A DNA stretch of 64,000 nt from Herbaspirillum aquaticum (GCF_002213425.1 NZ_NJGV01000006.1:124001-188000), one strand, 5' to 3'. Numbered from the stretch's first letter, positions 1 to 9,490 are shown. Notes: a model not told the origin generated them from the sequence alone. Made by a program: numbers and translations.

Positions 1-399
1 CGCCGCCTTGCGTGCCAGCAGGCCGGAGGTGAAGGTGATGGAGCCATTTGGACGCAGATGGCGCAAGGCCTGCTGGGCCGCGCGCAGCTGACCGAAGAAC
101 TTGATGTTGAAGGCCGCGATGGCATCGGCGATCGGCAGGTCCGCCAGCTTTGCTGAACCGATCACCGGCCCGGCCGTGACGACCAGATGGTCGAAGGCAC
201 CGATGCCCTCGAAGAACCGGGCCACGGAGGCATCGTCGCTGATGTCGACCTGTGCGGTAGCGATGTGGGCCGGGAAGTCTGCGGGGGCCTTGCGGCGCCC
301 GGCCGCGACGACTTGCGCGCCCTTGGCGGCGGCCTGTTCAGCGACGGCGCGGCCGATACCGCTGAGGCCGCCGATGACGATGATTTTCTGGTCTTGCAT
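1..399 (-). CDS. SDR family NAD(P)-dependent oxidoreductase (3' end outside window)
   Basis: The first 133 codons of a short-chain dehydrogenase are present; the C-terminus lies beyond base 1. The N-terminus shows a Rossmann beta-alpha-beta with the nucleotide loop GGLSGIGRA at about residues 10-18. An NADP-type basic pair (GRRK) follows the second strand, then VDISDD, and a TAG replaces the usual NAG. A typical SDR is about 230-250 aa, so the catalytic Tyr-x-x-x-Lys is not visible. The ATG at 397-399 has an AGGAG sequence at good spacing. The gene starts 30 bp after the stop of the alkene reductase gene on the same strand, so the two are probably co-transcribed and act in reductive or detoxifying metabolism. 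The substrate cannot be told. Confidence 0.85.
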   Translation of the reverse strand, partial: MQDQKIIVIGGLSGIGRAVAEQAAAKGAQVVAAGRRKAPADFPAHIATAQVDISDDASVARFFEGIGAFDHLVVTAGPVIGSAKLADLPIADAIAAFNIKFFGQLRAAQQALRHLRPNGSITFTSGLLARKAA

Positions 400-429
400 G
401 ATGAGGCTCCTTGAAGAAACGATCGCTGT

Positions 430-1560
430 TCAGGCCGCGTTCGAGGCGGCCGGTGTGGTGAGCGGCAGCGCCGGATAATCGGTATAGCCGGCCGCACCCC
501 CACCGAAGAGGGTGGCGCCATCGAAGTCGGCCAGGGGCAGGTCTTCGACCAGGCGGCGCGGGAAATCCGGATTGGCGACGAAGGGACGGCCGAAGGCCAC
601 CAGGTCGGCATAGCCTTGCTCCAGCACCCATTGCGCACGCGCCTTGTTGTAATTGCCCGCCACGATGATGGGATGGGTGAAGCGCTCGCGCAGTTGTTGG
701 CGGAAGCTCTCGGTGACCACGGGGGCGTCGTCCCAGTCGGCTTCCACCAGATGCAGGTAGGCGATGCCGCGCTGTTGCAGGAAGCTGGCCGCATCCAGGA
801 TGGTCGGCAGGATGTCCGGGCAATCCATGCCGCGTGCGGTCAGGAAGGGTGCCAGGCGGATTGCGGTGCGATGCGCGCCGACTTCATCGGCGACGGCATC
901 GATGACTTCCTTGAGGAAGCGCAGGCGGTTTTCACGCGAGCCGCCGTATTCGTCGGTACGCACATTGGAGGTGGTGCGCAGGAACTGGTCGATCAGGTAG
1001 CCGTTGGCGCCGTGGATTTCCACGCCATCGAATCCTGCGGCGATGGCATTGCGCGCGGCGCGGCGGAAGTCTTCGACGATGGCCTTGATCTCGGCATGCG
1101 CCAGGGCACGCGGGGTGGGGCTGGCGACCATGCCGCCCACGCCGGTGGCCGGATCGACTTTCCAGATCTGTCCTTCGAAGGGCAAGGCCGACGGCGCGAC
1201 CGGCAAGGCCCCGCCGTGGAAATCCGGATGCGACATCCGGCCCACGTGCCACAGCTGCAGGAAGATGCGTCCCCCTGCATCGTGCACGGCACGGCTGACC
1301 AGGCGCCAGCCTTCCACTTGCTCGGCGCTGTAGATGCCGGGAGTAAAGGAGTAGCCCTTGCCCTGCGGCGAGATCTGCGAGGCTTCGGTGATGATGAGGG
1401 CCGCTGAGGCACGCTGGGCGTAATGCAGGGCGTTCATTGCATTGGGAACATCGCCCGGCTGCGAACTGCGCGCTCGGGTCATCGGTGCCATCACGATGCG
1501 ATGGGGAAGGGTGAGCTGGCCTACCGTGAGCGGGGTCAGCAGGGTGGTCGGGGTTGACAT
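430..1560 (-). CDS. Alkene reductase, Old Yellow Enzyme family (NemA-like)
   Basis: This is an FMN-dependent NAD(P)H ene-reductase of about 376 aa that reduces activated C=C bonds or nitro compounds. The sequence shows the OYE N-terminus (PLTVGQLTLPHRIVMAPMTR), a substrate-binding HLQLWHVGR-type motif (LQLWHVGRMSH), the barrel strand FDGVEIHGANGYLIDQFL with its N-R-DEYGGS continuation, and a C-terminal FMN phosphate site (VAFGRPFVANPDF). The open frame extends upstream to 1842. The ATG at 1560 is preferred because it has GGAG just upstream and gives the family length. It is divergent from a LysR gene, a common arrangement for regulated OYE genes, and is followed closely by an SDR gene. Confidence 0.93.
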   Translation of the reverse strand: MSTPTTLLTPLTVGQLTLPHRIVMAPMTRARSSQPGDVPNAMNALHYAQRASAALIITEASQISPQGKGYSFTPGIYSAEQVEGWRLVSRAVHDAGGRIFLQLWHVGRMSHPDFHGGALPVAPSALPFEGQIWKVDPATGVGGMVASPTPRALAHAEIKAIVEDFRRAARNAIAAGFDGVEIHGANGYLIDQFLRTTSNVRTDEYGGSRENRLRFLKEVIDAVADEVGAHRTAIRLAPFLTARGMDCPDILPTILDAASFLQQRGIAYLHLVEADWDDAPVVTESFRQQLRERFTHPIIVAGNYNKARAQWVLEQGYADLVAFGRPFVANPDFPRRLVEDLPLADFDGATLFGGGAAGYTDYPALPLTTPAASNAA

Positions 1561-1610
1561 GACAGGCTCCATGAATGCGTTGATGGAGGCCATTATGCAA
1601 ATGCCGACCT

Positions 1611-1650
1611 CATTTGATAATTGGGCTAGTATTTGAAGGATTATCAAATG
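1611..1650. promoter_or_regulatory. Inverted repeat operator between alkene reductase and lysR genes
   Basis: CATTTGATAAT (1611-1621) and ATTATCAAATG (1640-1650) are perfect 11-bp inverted arms separated by 18 bp. They fill the divergent intergenic region. AT-rich dyads containing T-N11-A are classic LysR-family sites, so this is probably where the adjacent LysR protein binds and controls both directions. The second arm lies only about 10 bp before the lysR start codon, which suggests autoregulation. The binding partner is inferred. Confidence 0.75.
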
Positions 1651-1660
1651 GAGCAGAATA

Positions 1661-2590
1661 ATGGCCGCAGACAACCTGGGCGACATTCGCCTCTTCGTGG
1701 AAGCCGCTGCCTTGGGCAGCCTCTCAGCTGCGGGCCGCAAGATCGGCCTGTCTCCGGCTGCGGCCAGTGCGCGCCTGGTGAAGCTGGAGGGCGAGCTGAA
1801 CACGCGCCTGTTCGAACGCACCACGCGCCACTTGCGGCTCACGGCCGAGGGGGCGCTTTACCTGTCGCATTGCCAGCAGGCACTGGCCGCCCTGGACGAT
1901 GCCCAGGCTGCGTTGCAGGCCGGACGCAGCGTGGTCAGTGGCAAGTTGCGCATTGCGGCCACTTCCGATTTTGGTCGGCATGTACTGCGGGGCTGGCTGG
2001 AGGAATTCAACGAGCGCTATCCGCAGATCACGCTGGCGCTGGTGCTGGGGGACTCGATGGCCAACCTGCTGCAGGATGACCTGGATCTGGCGATCCGCTT
2101 CGGGGTGCCACCCAGCAGCTCGATGGTGGCCCGGCCGCTGGCGCCGAACCGGCGCGTGTTGTGCGCGGCGCCTTCGTATCTTGCCAAGCGAGGCATGCCG
2201 AGGCGCCCGGCCGATCTGCATCGTTTCGAGTGCATCGTGCTGCTCGGCGCGAGCGGGCTGGCCAATGAGTGGCGCTTTGAACGCGAGGGGGAGGTGCAGA
2301 CCTATACCGTGCCGGCGGCGACTTCGCGTGAAACCAATGACGGGGAACTGGCCCGCCAGTGGGCGCTGGAAGGGCAAGGGATCGTGATGAAGTCGGTGTG
2401 GGATGTTGCCGAAGACCTGCGTGCGGGACGGCTCAAATTGCTGATGCCGAAATGGCGCATGGCGGATGCGCCGGTGCATGCCTTGTATCAGCGCACGCGG
2501 TATATGGCGCCGCGGGTGAGGGCGGTGCTGGATTTTCTTGTTGAGAGATTTGAGGCGGAGGGGAGCAGGATGGCGGGATTGTTGAAATGA
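1661..2590 (+). CDS. LysR family transcriptional regulator
   Basis: This 309-aa protein has a LysR-type winged HTH at the N-terminus (about residues 5-65: LFVEAAALGSLSAAGRKIGLSPAAASARLVKLE in parts) and a periplasmic-binding-like effector domain behind it. The class is close to the CrgA/DsdC-like Betaproteobacterial LysRs that sit beside oxidoreductases. GGAG lies upstream of the ATG at 1661. It is divergent from the alkene reductase gene across a perfect dyad and is probably its regulator. The inducer is unknown; an electrophilic or quinone-like compound would be consistent with the neighbouring OYE, but that is inference. Confidence 0.93.
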   Translation: MAADNLGDIRLFVEAAALGSLSAAGRKIGLSPAAASARLVKLEGELNTRLFERTTRHLRLTAEGALYLSHCQQALAALDDAQAALQAGRSVVSGKLRIAATSDFGRHVLRGWLEEFNERYPQITLALVLGDSMANLLQDDLDLAIRFGVPPSSSMVARPLAPNRRVLCAAPSYLAKRGMPRRPADLHRFECIVLLGASGLANEWRFEREGEVQTYTVPAATSRETNDGELARQWALEGQGIVMKSVWDVAEDLRAGRLKLLMPKWRMADAPVHALYQRTRYMAPRVRAVLDFLVERFEAEGSRMAGLLK

Positions 2591-2614
2591 AGTGCTGAAA
2601 TGAATTGCTGAAGC

Positions 2615-2644
2615 GAACAGCCGTTCCTTTGGAGGCGGCTGTTC
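2615..2644 (+). terminator. Stem-loop after lysR
   Basis: GAACAGCCG (2615-2623) pairs with CGGCTGTTC (2636-2644). It lies 25 bp after the lysR stop, between convergent genes. No clear U-tract follows, so it may only be a 3'-end stabiliser. Confidence 0.4.
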
Positions 2645-2725
2645 ATGTGGCTTCGTTGGTTCCCTTACTTTGGTTGCAGCTGCTCGTGAAACTTCCCACG
2701 CGGTCCGCACGGCTGTCTAAATGGG

Positions 2726-3655
2726 TTACTTATCCCATCCAAAGATGCGTCGATGAGCCTCGAGATATTTGTGATTCCCAGGCTTTAGCGGAAGCGTGAT
2801 TTCATGATGAATATATAATGCGCGAGCATCTTGTGTGGAAAGGTGCGAGCTAATGAGGATGTTTCCGCTCGGACTAAAGCTGATCAGTCCCTTGTCGAAC
2901 AGACGATCAATATGGGCTGCAAATAGGAAGCCATTCAAGGGGTCTAACTTTTCCTCATCCGAAGAGATCGCCCAGGGTTTGACGTGGCTGGCAATGAGTA
3001 GATCCTGATGAGTCACGCCAGTGATTGGGCAACTACGCCATAAGTTAAGTAAATCTTTTCTAAAGCGACCTTGTCCGATGCGTGCTTCTCTCAGCGCTTG
3101 TTTGGTCGTCGGAGAAGGCGGTCGAGTCTTAGAGAAAGTTGGTGAATGAAAGTCGGTCGAAGCACTAGCGACAGATTCTTCTTGGTCACCAGCCAAATGC
3201 AATAAATCGATGCCAGCATCTGTAGGCAACGATGCCATGTAGCCCTGGAAGATACTGCCGATCTTTGTGACGATGCGTGGAATACAGCGGTCGTTATACC
3301 GTTCAGCGAAGGTTTCAAGCAGGTAGCCCTCGATGCTGATGGCGGGCTCTAGTTTGAAAAGCTGCACATCGACTCGTCGCCCCTTCGCGTCCCATCCCTT
3401 AAAGACGCGAGTGGCGGGTTGATCTGCCTCGTAGGCATCCGATTTAGCCACAGCGATGTAAGTGATCCTTCTGTCTACGTTGCAGAAGATCACATCCCCT
3501 GCTCGCACCGTGGCGACTACATCCCAATGACCAAAACGCGTCGTGCGAATTACGCCATCTGCCTCTTCTTTTTGGCTGTGTAGCGGTGCCCAAAGGAAAT
3601 TCCCATCGACGACTTCTTTATGCGATAGCCCAATATTGACCCAGAAAAAATTCAA
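2726..3655 (-). CDS. HNH endonuclease with EVE/PUA-like N-terminal domain; candidate modification-dependent nuclease
   Basis: This 309-aa protein has two parts. Residues 1 to about 145 resemble an EVE/PUA-type reader fold (FFWVNIG near the start, RAGDVIFCNVDRRITYIAVA at about 51-70). Residues about 205-260 form an HNH nuclease: CPITG, then ASHVKPW with His224, NGFLF with Asn241, and HIDRLFDKGLISF with His248. EVE or PUA-like domains fused to HNH nucleases are known from type IV, modified-base-dependent restriction, so that role is inferred. The start is TTG at 3653-3655 with GGGGGAAG just upstream; the ATG further upstream is out of frame. The base composition is clearly more AT-rich than its neighbours. 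It stands alone beside a tRNA with no methylase partner, which fits horizontal acquisition. Confidence 0.75.
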   Translation of the reverse strand: MNFFWVNIGLSHKEVVDGNFLWAPLHSQKEEADGVIRTTRFGHWDVVATVRAGDVIFCNVDRRITYIAVAKSDAYEADQPATRVFKGWDAKGRRVDVQLFKLEPAISIEGYLLETFAERYNDRCIPRIVTKIGSIFQGYMASLPTDAGIDLLHLAGDQEESVASASTDFHSPTFSKTRPPSPTTKQALREARIGQGRFRKDLLNLWRSCPITGVTHQDLLIASHVKPWAISSDEEKLDPLNGFLFAAHIDRLFDKGLISFSPSGNILISSHLSTQDARALYIHHEITLPLKPGNHKYLEAHRRIFGWDK

Positions 3656-3770
3656 GCCTTCCCCCGTGTTTTTCCCATTTTTATCGAGAATATTCGAGGT
3701 CTAGGGATTTGGGGAAGGAATTCCTGCGTTTAATAGGCTGACTAAGTGAAGAAACGCGCCCAAAACAAAA

Positions 3771-3802
3771 AACCCGCCCTTCTTTCGAAGAGGCGGGTTT
3801 TT
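3771..3802 (-). terminator. Rho-independent terminator downstream of tRNA-Met
   Basis: An A-tract plus CCCGCC pairs with GGCGGG plus TTTTT (3792-3802). Read on the minus strand it follows tRNA-Met and is flanked by T-runs on both sides, so it could also work from the other direction. Confidence 0.8.
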
Positions 3803-3848
3803 CGGACGGCGCCGCATACGCATGATTGCACATGCAGCGACGGGTATC

Positions 3849-3925
3849 TGGTGGTGATAGGTGGACTTGAACCACCGACCCCAGCATTATGAGTGCTGTG
3901 CTCTAACCAGCTGAGCTATATCACC
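3849..3925 (-). tRNA. tRNA-Met (CAU), elongator type
   Basis: A complete 77-nt cloverleaf including an encoded CCA. The acceptor stem GGTGATA pairs with TATCACC, the anticodon loop is CTCATAA, and the T-loop is TTCAAGT. The arm around the anticodon (AGCACTCATAATGCT) resembles elongator tRNA-Met more than tRNA-Ile2. Methionine identity is inferred, since both species carry CAU. Confidence 0.88.
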
Positions 3926-4018
3926 AGGAGGCAAGCACGAGACTATAGAGGTCTGATCGCCTTCTGTCAATACTTTTTCCGCATTTCTTTCTTTATTTTA
4001 TCCACAGCCCCCGGCAGC

Positions 4019-4975
4019 TCATCCGGCGCGCCGTTCCGCCAAGGCCTGCTGCACCCGCGCCAGCACCTCGGCCGTCGCCTCCAGGCGGTTGCAGTCGATG
4101 CTGATGCGCTCCGGCATGGACCGCAGCCAGGTCAGCTGGCGCTTGGCCAGCTGGCGCGTGGCTGCAATGCCCTTTTCGCGCAGGGCGGTGGCATCGATGC
4201 TGCCGTCCAGGTATTCCCACATCTGGCGATAGCCCACACAACGCATCGACGGCAGGCCCAGGTGCAGGTCGCCACGCGCGCGCAAGGCGGCGACTTCTCG
4301 CTCCAGCGCGCCACCGCGCAGCATCAGGTCAAAGCGCAGCGCAATGCGCTCATGCAGCACCGCGCGATCAGCCGGTTCCAGCGCCAGCGGCAGCATCTCA
4401 AAAGGCAACGGCTCAGGCGGCTTCTGCGCCAACAGGGACGACATCGGCTGCCCCGTCAGCAAGCTGATCTCCAGCGCACGCTGGATGCGCTGGCTGTCGG
4501 TCGGTTTCAGGCGCGCAGCCGTGACCGGGTCCAGCGTCGCCAGGCGCGCATGCATGGCCGGCATGCCGATCCGTGCCGCCTCCTCATCCAGTTGCGCACG
4601 CAAGGCCGGATCGGCCTGCGGCAGCTCATCGAGCCCATCGCGCAGTACCTTGAAATACAGCATCGTGCCGCCCACCAGCAACGGCAGCTTGCCGCGCGCT
4701 GCAATCTCCAGCGTGAGCCGCAGCGCATCCTGCCGGAATTGCATGGCCGAGTAGGCTTCGGTCGGGTCGATGATGTCGATAAGGTGGTGCGGTACGGCCG
4801 CCAGCTCTTCCGGGCTGGGCTTGGCGGTGCCGATGTCCATCTCGCGATAGACCAGGGCCGAATCGACGGAAATGATTTCGCAGGGCAGGTGGCGGGCGAT
4901 CTCCAGCGCGGCAGCGGTCTTGCCAGACGCGGTGGGGCCCATGATGGCCACGGCCAAAGGCAGGCGCTGGGTCAT
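4019..4975 (-). CDS. miaA: tRNA dimethylallyltransferase
   Basis: MiaA transfers a dimethylallyl group to N6 of A37 in tRNAs that read U-starting codons, the first step of ms2i6A formation. The P-loop GPTASGKT lies at about residues 12-19, followed by the family motifs [34 protein letters not shown] and [10 protein letters not shown]. The length of 318 aa is normal. The ATG at 4975 has AGGAG upstream; a longer frame to 5053 runs into mutL and is rejected. It starts 10 bp after the mutL stop, the classical mutL-miaA pair, and is probably translated from the same mRNA. Confidence 0.97.
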   Translation of the reverse strand: MTQRLPLAVAIMGPTASGKTAAALEIARHLPCEIISVDSALVYREMDIGTAKPSPEELAAVPHHLIDIIDPTEAYSAMQFRQDALRLTLEIAARGKLPLLVGGTMLYFKVLRDGLDELPQADPALRAQLDEEAARIGMPAMHARLATLDPVTAARLKPTDSQRIQRALEISLLTGQPMSSLLAQKPPEPLPFEMLPLALEPADRAVLHERIALRFDLMLRGGALEREVAALRARGDLHLGLPSMRCVGYRQMWEYLDGSIDATALREKGIAATRQLAKRQLTWLRSMPERISIDCNRLEATAEVLARVQQALAERRAG

Positions 4976-4985
4976 CAGGGGCTCC

Positions 4986-6917
4986 TTACTGGCCACGCAG
5001 GAAAAGCTTGTCCAGATCCGACAAGCCCATCTGCGTCCAGGTGGGACGGCCATGGTTGCACTGGTCGGAACGTTCGGTGGCTTCCATCTGGCGCAGCAGC
5101 GCGTTCATTTCCGGCAGCGTCAGGCTGCGATTGGCGCGCACGGCCGTGTGGCAGGCCAGGGTGCCGAGCAGTTCGTTGCGGCGCTCCAGCAAGACACGGG
5201 AGCCGCCATACTCGCGCACGTCGCGCAGGACGTCGCGTGCCAGGGTCTGGGCGTCGGCGTTCTTCAGCAGCGCCGGGACGGCCCGCACGGCCAGCGTGGT
5301 GGGGGACATCACGGCGATATCGAAGCCCAGTGCCGACAGCGTTTCCTGATGTTCTTCCACCGTGCCCACTTCCACCGGATCGGCATAGAAGGTGACCGGG
5401 ATCAGCAGCGGCTGCACGAACATCTCGTTGCCATCGAGCGCCGTCTTCAGTTGTTCGTAGAGGATGCGTTCATGTGCCGCGTGCATGTCCACCACCACCA
5501 GGCCCGCTTTGTTCTGGGCCAGCACGTAGATGCCGTGCAATTGCGCCAGTGCAAAGCCCAGCGGGAAGTCGCCCTCGGGCAGCGCTGCAGCGGGCTGCGC
5601 GGAGGACGGGAAGGCAGCGCTGTTGACGCCGGCTGTGGATGCACCACCCTGCGCAGCCGGTTCGCTGCGGAACATGTTGCCGTAGGCCGCACGATCCTGG
5701 CGTACGCCGAAGCCGCCGTTGCCGGCAAAGGAGAAGGGGCGCGGCTGTTCGGCAAACTGGGCCGAGAAACTCTGCTGTGTCTGTTCGCGCATCCAGGGCA
5801 GCGGGGCATTCGGGCTACTGGCGGGAGCGGGCGCACCCTCGGCACTCTCGCTCTGTTGCTGCGGCAGATTGCCGAAGGACACGGCTGAGGTCTGCGCCAG
5901 CGCGCGCGATACCGCATGGAAGACGAACTGGTGCACCGCGCGGCTGTCGCGGAAGCGCACTTCGATCTTGGAGGGATGCACGTTCACATCCACCAGCGCC
6001 GGGTCCAGCGTGAGCGAGAGCGCATAGGCTGGATAACGGTCGCCATGCAGCACATCCTGGTAGGCGGCACGTACGGCGTGGGTGAGCAGCTTGTCACGGA
6101 CGAAGCGGCCGTTGACGTAGAAGTACTGGCCATCGGCGCGCGCCTTGGAGGCCGTGGGCAGGCCCACGAAACCGTGCAGGCGCAGCGGACCGGCACTCTC
6201 GTCGAGCGGCAGGCGGGCATTGGCGAAGTCGTCGCCGAGGATATGGGCGCTGCGCTTGGCGAACTCGCCCACGTTCCAGTGATCGACCGTCTTGCCGTTG
6301 TGCGAGAGCGAAAAACTGACATCCGGACGCGCCAGCGCAATGCGTCGCACGACTTCGGCGCAATGGCCGTATTCGGTCTGTTCGGACTTGAGGAATTTGC
6401 GCCGCGCCGGCGTGTTGAAATACAGGTCCTGTACATCGATGGTGGTGCCCTGTGCGCCTGAGGCCGGGGCCACGGTACCGAATTGGGAGCCGGTGATTTC
6501 CCAGGCGTGCGGGGCATCGGCGGTGCGGCTTGTGACCGTCAGCTGGGCCACCGAGGCAATCGAGGCCAGCGCTTCACCACGGAAACCGAGGGTGGAGACA
6601 TTCTCCAGGTCGGTCAGCGAGGCGATCTTGGAAGTCGCATGACGGGCCAGCGCCAGCGGCAATTGCTCCGGTGGAATGCCGCGTCCGTTGTCCGTGATGG
6701 CGATGCGCTTGACGCCGCCTTGCTCCAGGCGCACGGTGATTTGGGTGGAGCCGGCATCGAGCGCGTTCTCCAGCAATTCCTTGACCACGGCCGACGGACG
6801 TTCGATCACCTCGCCAGCGGCAATCTGCGAGATCAGTTGATCGGGCAGGGCCTGGATGGGGCGAGGGGAGGGGGCGGCAGCCGGTTCGGAAGCGGGGGAA
6901 GAGTGCGGTACGTTCAT
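4986..6917 (-). CDS. mutL: DNA mismatch repair protein MutL
   Basis: MutL is the ATPase that links mismatch recognition by MutS to strand removal. The 643-aa protein has the GHKL ATPase at residues about 25-350: [20 protein letters not shown], then [16 protein letters not shown] and the DVNVHPSK loop. A Gln/Pro/Ala-rich linker at about 360-450 leads to a C-terminal dimerisation domain. That domain ends with [13 protein letters not shown] and CNHGRPTW. I see no DQHAxxExxxE endonuclease motif; the region reads [12 protein letters not shown], as in E. coli-type MutL, so a MutH- or Dam-like strand cue cannot be judged from this window. It is upstream of miaA. Confidence 0.97.
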   Translation of the reverse strand: MNVPHSSPASEPAAAPSPRPIQALPDQLISQIAAGEVIERPSAVVKELLENALDAGSTQITVRLEQGGVKRIAITDNGRGIPPEQLPLALARHATSKIASLTDLENVSTLGFRGEALASIASVAQLTVTSRTADAPHAWEITGSQFGTVAPASGAQGTTIDVQDLYFNTPARRKFLKSEQTEYGHCAEVVRRIALARPDVSFSLSHNGKTVDHWNVGEFAKRSAHILGDDFANARLPLDESAGPLRLHGFVGLPTASKARADGQYFYVNGRFVRDKLLTHAVRAAYQDVLHGDRYPAYALSLTLDPALVDVNVHPSKIEVRFRDSRAVHQFVFHAVSRALAQTSAVSFGNLPQQQSESAEGAPAPASSPNAPLPWMREQTQQSFSAQFAEQPRPFSFAGNGGFGVRQDRAAYGNMFRSEPAAQGGASTAGVNSAAFPSSAQPAAALPEGDFPLGFALAQLHGIYVLAQNKAGLVVVDMHAAHERILYEQLKTALDGNEMFVQPLLIPVTFYADPVEVGTVEEHQETLSALGFDIAVMSPTTLAVRAVPALLKNADAQTLARDVLRDVREYGGSRVLLERRNELLGTLACHTAVRANRSLTLPEMNALLRQMEATERSDQCNHGRPTWTQMGLSDLDKLFLRGQ

Positions 6918-7027
6918 GGCGGGATTATACCTGCCGGCGCCGCAGGCCGGAGGCGGCTTCGTGCGTGCTTGCAGTATCAGGTTTTACTGCCGGGCAATCC
7001 GGGGGGCGCCACGCAGGAAATTCCGAA

Positions 7028-7043
7028 AACGATATAAATGATT
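7028..7043. repeat. AT-rich 16-bp motif, copy 1
   Basis: The 16-bp motif AAACGATATAAATGAT occurs here, just beyond the 3' end of the chemoreceptor gene, and is repeated exactly at 51728-51743 just after another gene. Its function is unknown. Confidence 0.5.
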
Positions 7044-7051
7044 TAACAGAT

Positions 7052-9025
7052 TTACACGCGGAAGGTGCTCACCGCTGCCGCCAGGCGTTCGGCCTGCTGC
7101 TGCAATGACTGTGCTGCAGCGGCGGCCTGCTCCACCAGGGCCGCGTTCTGCTGGGTACTCTCATCCATCTGGGCGATGGCCCGATTGATCTGGTCGATCC
7201 CCTCGCTCTGCTCACGGCTGGCGGTGGTGATTTCGCTGATGACGGTGGAGACGCGCTGCACGCTGGCCACCACGTCATTCATGGTGTTGCCGGCCTGGGA
7301 AACCAGTTGGCCGCCGCCGGCCACGGTTTGCACCGAGGCGTCGATCAGTTCCTTGATCTCCTTGGCGGCCGAGGCGCTGCGCTGGGCCAGCGTGCGCACT
7401 TCGGTGGCCACCACTGCAAAGCCGCGTCCCTGCTCACCGGCGCGGGCCGCTTCCACTGCCGCGTTCAAGGCCAGGATATTGGTCTGGAAGGCGATGCCGT
7501 CGATCACGCTGATGATGTCGACGATGCGCTGCGAGGAGCTGTTGATGGCATCCATGGTCTGCACCACCTGGCCGACCACGTCACCGCCGTGGCTGGCGAC
7601 TTCGGAGGCGGAACCGGCCAGTTCATCGGCTTGCACCGCGTTGGCGGCGTTTTGCTTCACGGTCGAGGTCAGCTCTTCCATGGCCGAGGCGGTTTCTTCC
7701 AGGGCGCCGGCCTGTTGCTCGGTGCGGGAAGAAAGATTCAGGTTGCCGGCTGCGATCTCGCTGGCGGCGGTGTTAATTTCTTCAGTACCGGCGCGCACGC
7801 TGGAAACCACTTCCGACAGGCCCATGCTGATGCCGTTGAAGGCCGTCATCAGGCGACCGATTTCGTCGCTGCTGTGCACGTGCAGGCGGGTGGTGAGGTC
7901 GCCGCCGGCGATGCGGTCGGCGGCATCGCACACCGCATCCAGCGGACGGGTAATCATGCGGTTGATCATCACCGTCAGGATCGCGCCCAGCACCGCCAGG
8001 AACAGCAGGCCCAGGCCGATGTAGAGGTTGCGCATCGAGTTGACTTCGCGGGTGATCTCATCGACCGCCGCTTCGCCCACGATGACCCAGTTCCACGGTG
8101 CGTAGTGGGTGAAGACCGCGATCTTCTGGCGGCCATCGCTGCCGGCGTAGCGCAGCTGGCCTTCCTTCTGCTGCACCAGGGTCTTGATGTAGGTGTCGCC
8201 GCTGGCATCCTTGGCCTCGATCAGGTTGCCGCCTTCTTCCTTGCCTTCGCGCGGGGCGCCGGCAATCATCACGCCCTGGTCCTTGCCTTCACGGCCGTTG
8301 AGCGCGTAGAAGTTGCCGGTCTCGGCGATCTTGAGCGACTTGATCTGGTCCTTCAGGGCTTTCACGTCTGCCGAGATGTCGATGCCCACGTAGAGCGCGG
8401 CGATGATCTGGCCGGCGTCATTCTTGATGGGCACGTACTTGGTGATGTATTGCTTGCCGAACAGCGTGGCCAGGCCGCTGTAGGACTTGTCGGACTTCAG
8501 GGCCGCATAGCCGGGGTGGGCGCGGTCCAGCAGGGTACCGACGGCGCGTTCGCCGTTTTCTTTCTTGACGGAAGTTGACACGCGCACGAAGTCGTCGCCG
8601 GTCTTGGCGAAGATGGTCGCGGTCACGCCCGTGCGTGCAGTGAAGCGGTCGGGGATGGAGAAATCCAGGTTCAGTTCGCGGCCGTCGTTGGACAGTACCG
8701 GCGTGGCGCGGTCGCCGATCTGCACGGTGCGGCTGTCATCCAGCGTGAGCTTGCCGAATTCCTTGTCGAACATGGTGGAGAAGCGGTCCACCTGGCTGTT
8801 CACGGAACGGTCGAAGATCCCGACCATGTTGGCCACGCCGCGCGCATCGTTGCCCATCTGTTCGATCGAGCGCGATTCCACCATGCGCGAGGCGGAGTAA
8901 GTGATCAGCAGCAATGCGATCACGAAGACGATGCCCACCAGGGCCACCGTCATGGCAGTCAGTTTTGCACCCACCGAACGGTGGAAAAGCGATGCGCCGC
9001 GCGCACCAGACAAGTCATTAGCCAT
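7052..9025 (-). CDS. Methyl-accepting chemotaxis protein with Cache sensor
   Basis: This is a transmembrane chemoreceptor. TM1 lies near residues 22-42 (MTVALVGIVFVIALLLITYSA in parts). A periplasmic Cache-type domain follows (VSTSVKKENGERAVGT, then YVGIDISADVKALK), then TM2 (LYIGLGLLFLAVLGAILTVMI in parts), HAMP (RMITRPLDAVCDAADRIAGG) and the conserved signalling hairpin (NILALNAAVEAARAGEQGRGFAVVA in parts). There is no C-terminal CheR/CheB-binding pentapeptide. No other chemotaxis gene is nearby, so it is an orphan receptor. The start is uncertain. ATG at 9025 gives the expected cytoplasmic tail before TM1 but has a poor Shine-Dalgarno. ATG at 9115 lies directly after a 3-codon mini-ORF with an excellent one. 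Confidence 0.93.
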   Translation of the reverse strand: MANDLSGARGASLFHRSVGAKLTAMTVALVGIVFVIALLLITYSASRMVESRSIEQMGNDARGVANMVGIFDRSVNSQVDRFSTMFDKEFGKLTLDDSRTVQIGDRATPVLSNDGRELNLDFSIPDRFTARTGVTATIFAKTGDDFVRVSTSVKKENGERAVGTLLDRAHPGYAALKSDKSYSGLATLFGKQYITKYVPIKNDAGQIIAALYVGIDISADVKALKDQIKSLKIAETGNFYALNGREGKDQGVMIAGAPREGKEEGGNLIEAKDASGDTYIKTLVQQKEGQLRYAGSDGRQKIAVFTHYAPWNWVIVGEAAVDEITREVNSMRNLYIGLGLLFLAVLGAILTVMINRMITRPLDAVCDAADRIAGGDLTTRLHVHSSDEIGRLMTAFNGISMGLSEVVSSVRAGTEEINTAASEIAAGNLNLSSRTEQQAGALEETASAMEELTSTVKQNAANAVQADELAGSASEVASHGGDVVGQVVQTMDAINSSSQRIVDIISVIDGIAFQTNILALNAAVEAARAGEQGRGFAVVATEVRTLAQRSASAAKEIKELIDASVQTVAGGGQLVSQAGNTMNDVVASVQRVSTVISEITTASREQSEGIDQINRAIAQMDESTQQNAALVEQAAAAAQSLQQQAERLAAAVSTFRV

Positions 9026-9112
9026 GGCTGTTGTTGTTCTTGAAGAATAAGGGTGTGGAAATGCCAATACCGGAAAAAACCATCCAGGGACCGACGGCGG
9101 TTGCTGCTTGCG

Positions 9113-9141
9113 CATTCAAATCGCCATCGCTTGCCCTCCTT
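9113..9141 (-). promoter_or_regulatory. Possible leader mini-ORF ahead of the chemoreceptor gene
   Basis: On the minus strand AAGGAGGG (9134-9141) is followed at good spacing by ATG GCG ATT TGA, then directly by an ATG at 9113-9115 that is in frame with the chemoreceptor. This TGAATG arrangement would allow re-initiation. It is the best ribosome-binding sequence in the region, yet no long frame uses it directly. Confidence 0.45.
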
Positions 9142-9490
9142 GTTTCCAGCGTCCGGAAAGTCCTGAAGCACTGAGCTTGCCTACCGCCGGCCTGCAGGCC
9201 AGGGGGGGCGGTGCTCTACAGCGAATTGCCGATACGGCAACGCAATATGGTCGCAAACGTCAAGGGCCGCCTTGGAAGGAGGTCCAACTTGAGCGCTGCA
9301 ATCACGGTACTTGCGGGGGAGGTCGTCAGTATATCGTCAGCGTATTGCGCTGAATCAAAATACTTCGAATGTTTGCGCTCACATCTAACTGTGCTGTTGT
9401 TTTTCCAGCGGGAAAGTGCTTTTTTGGCATGGGATTCCCGGTCTCCACGGCCTCTGCGCTTTCCCGGCGCGCAAGTCTCCTACGCCCTCA

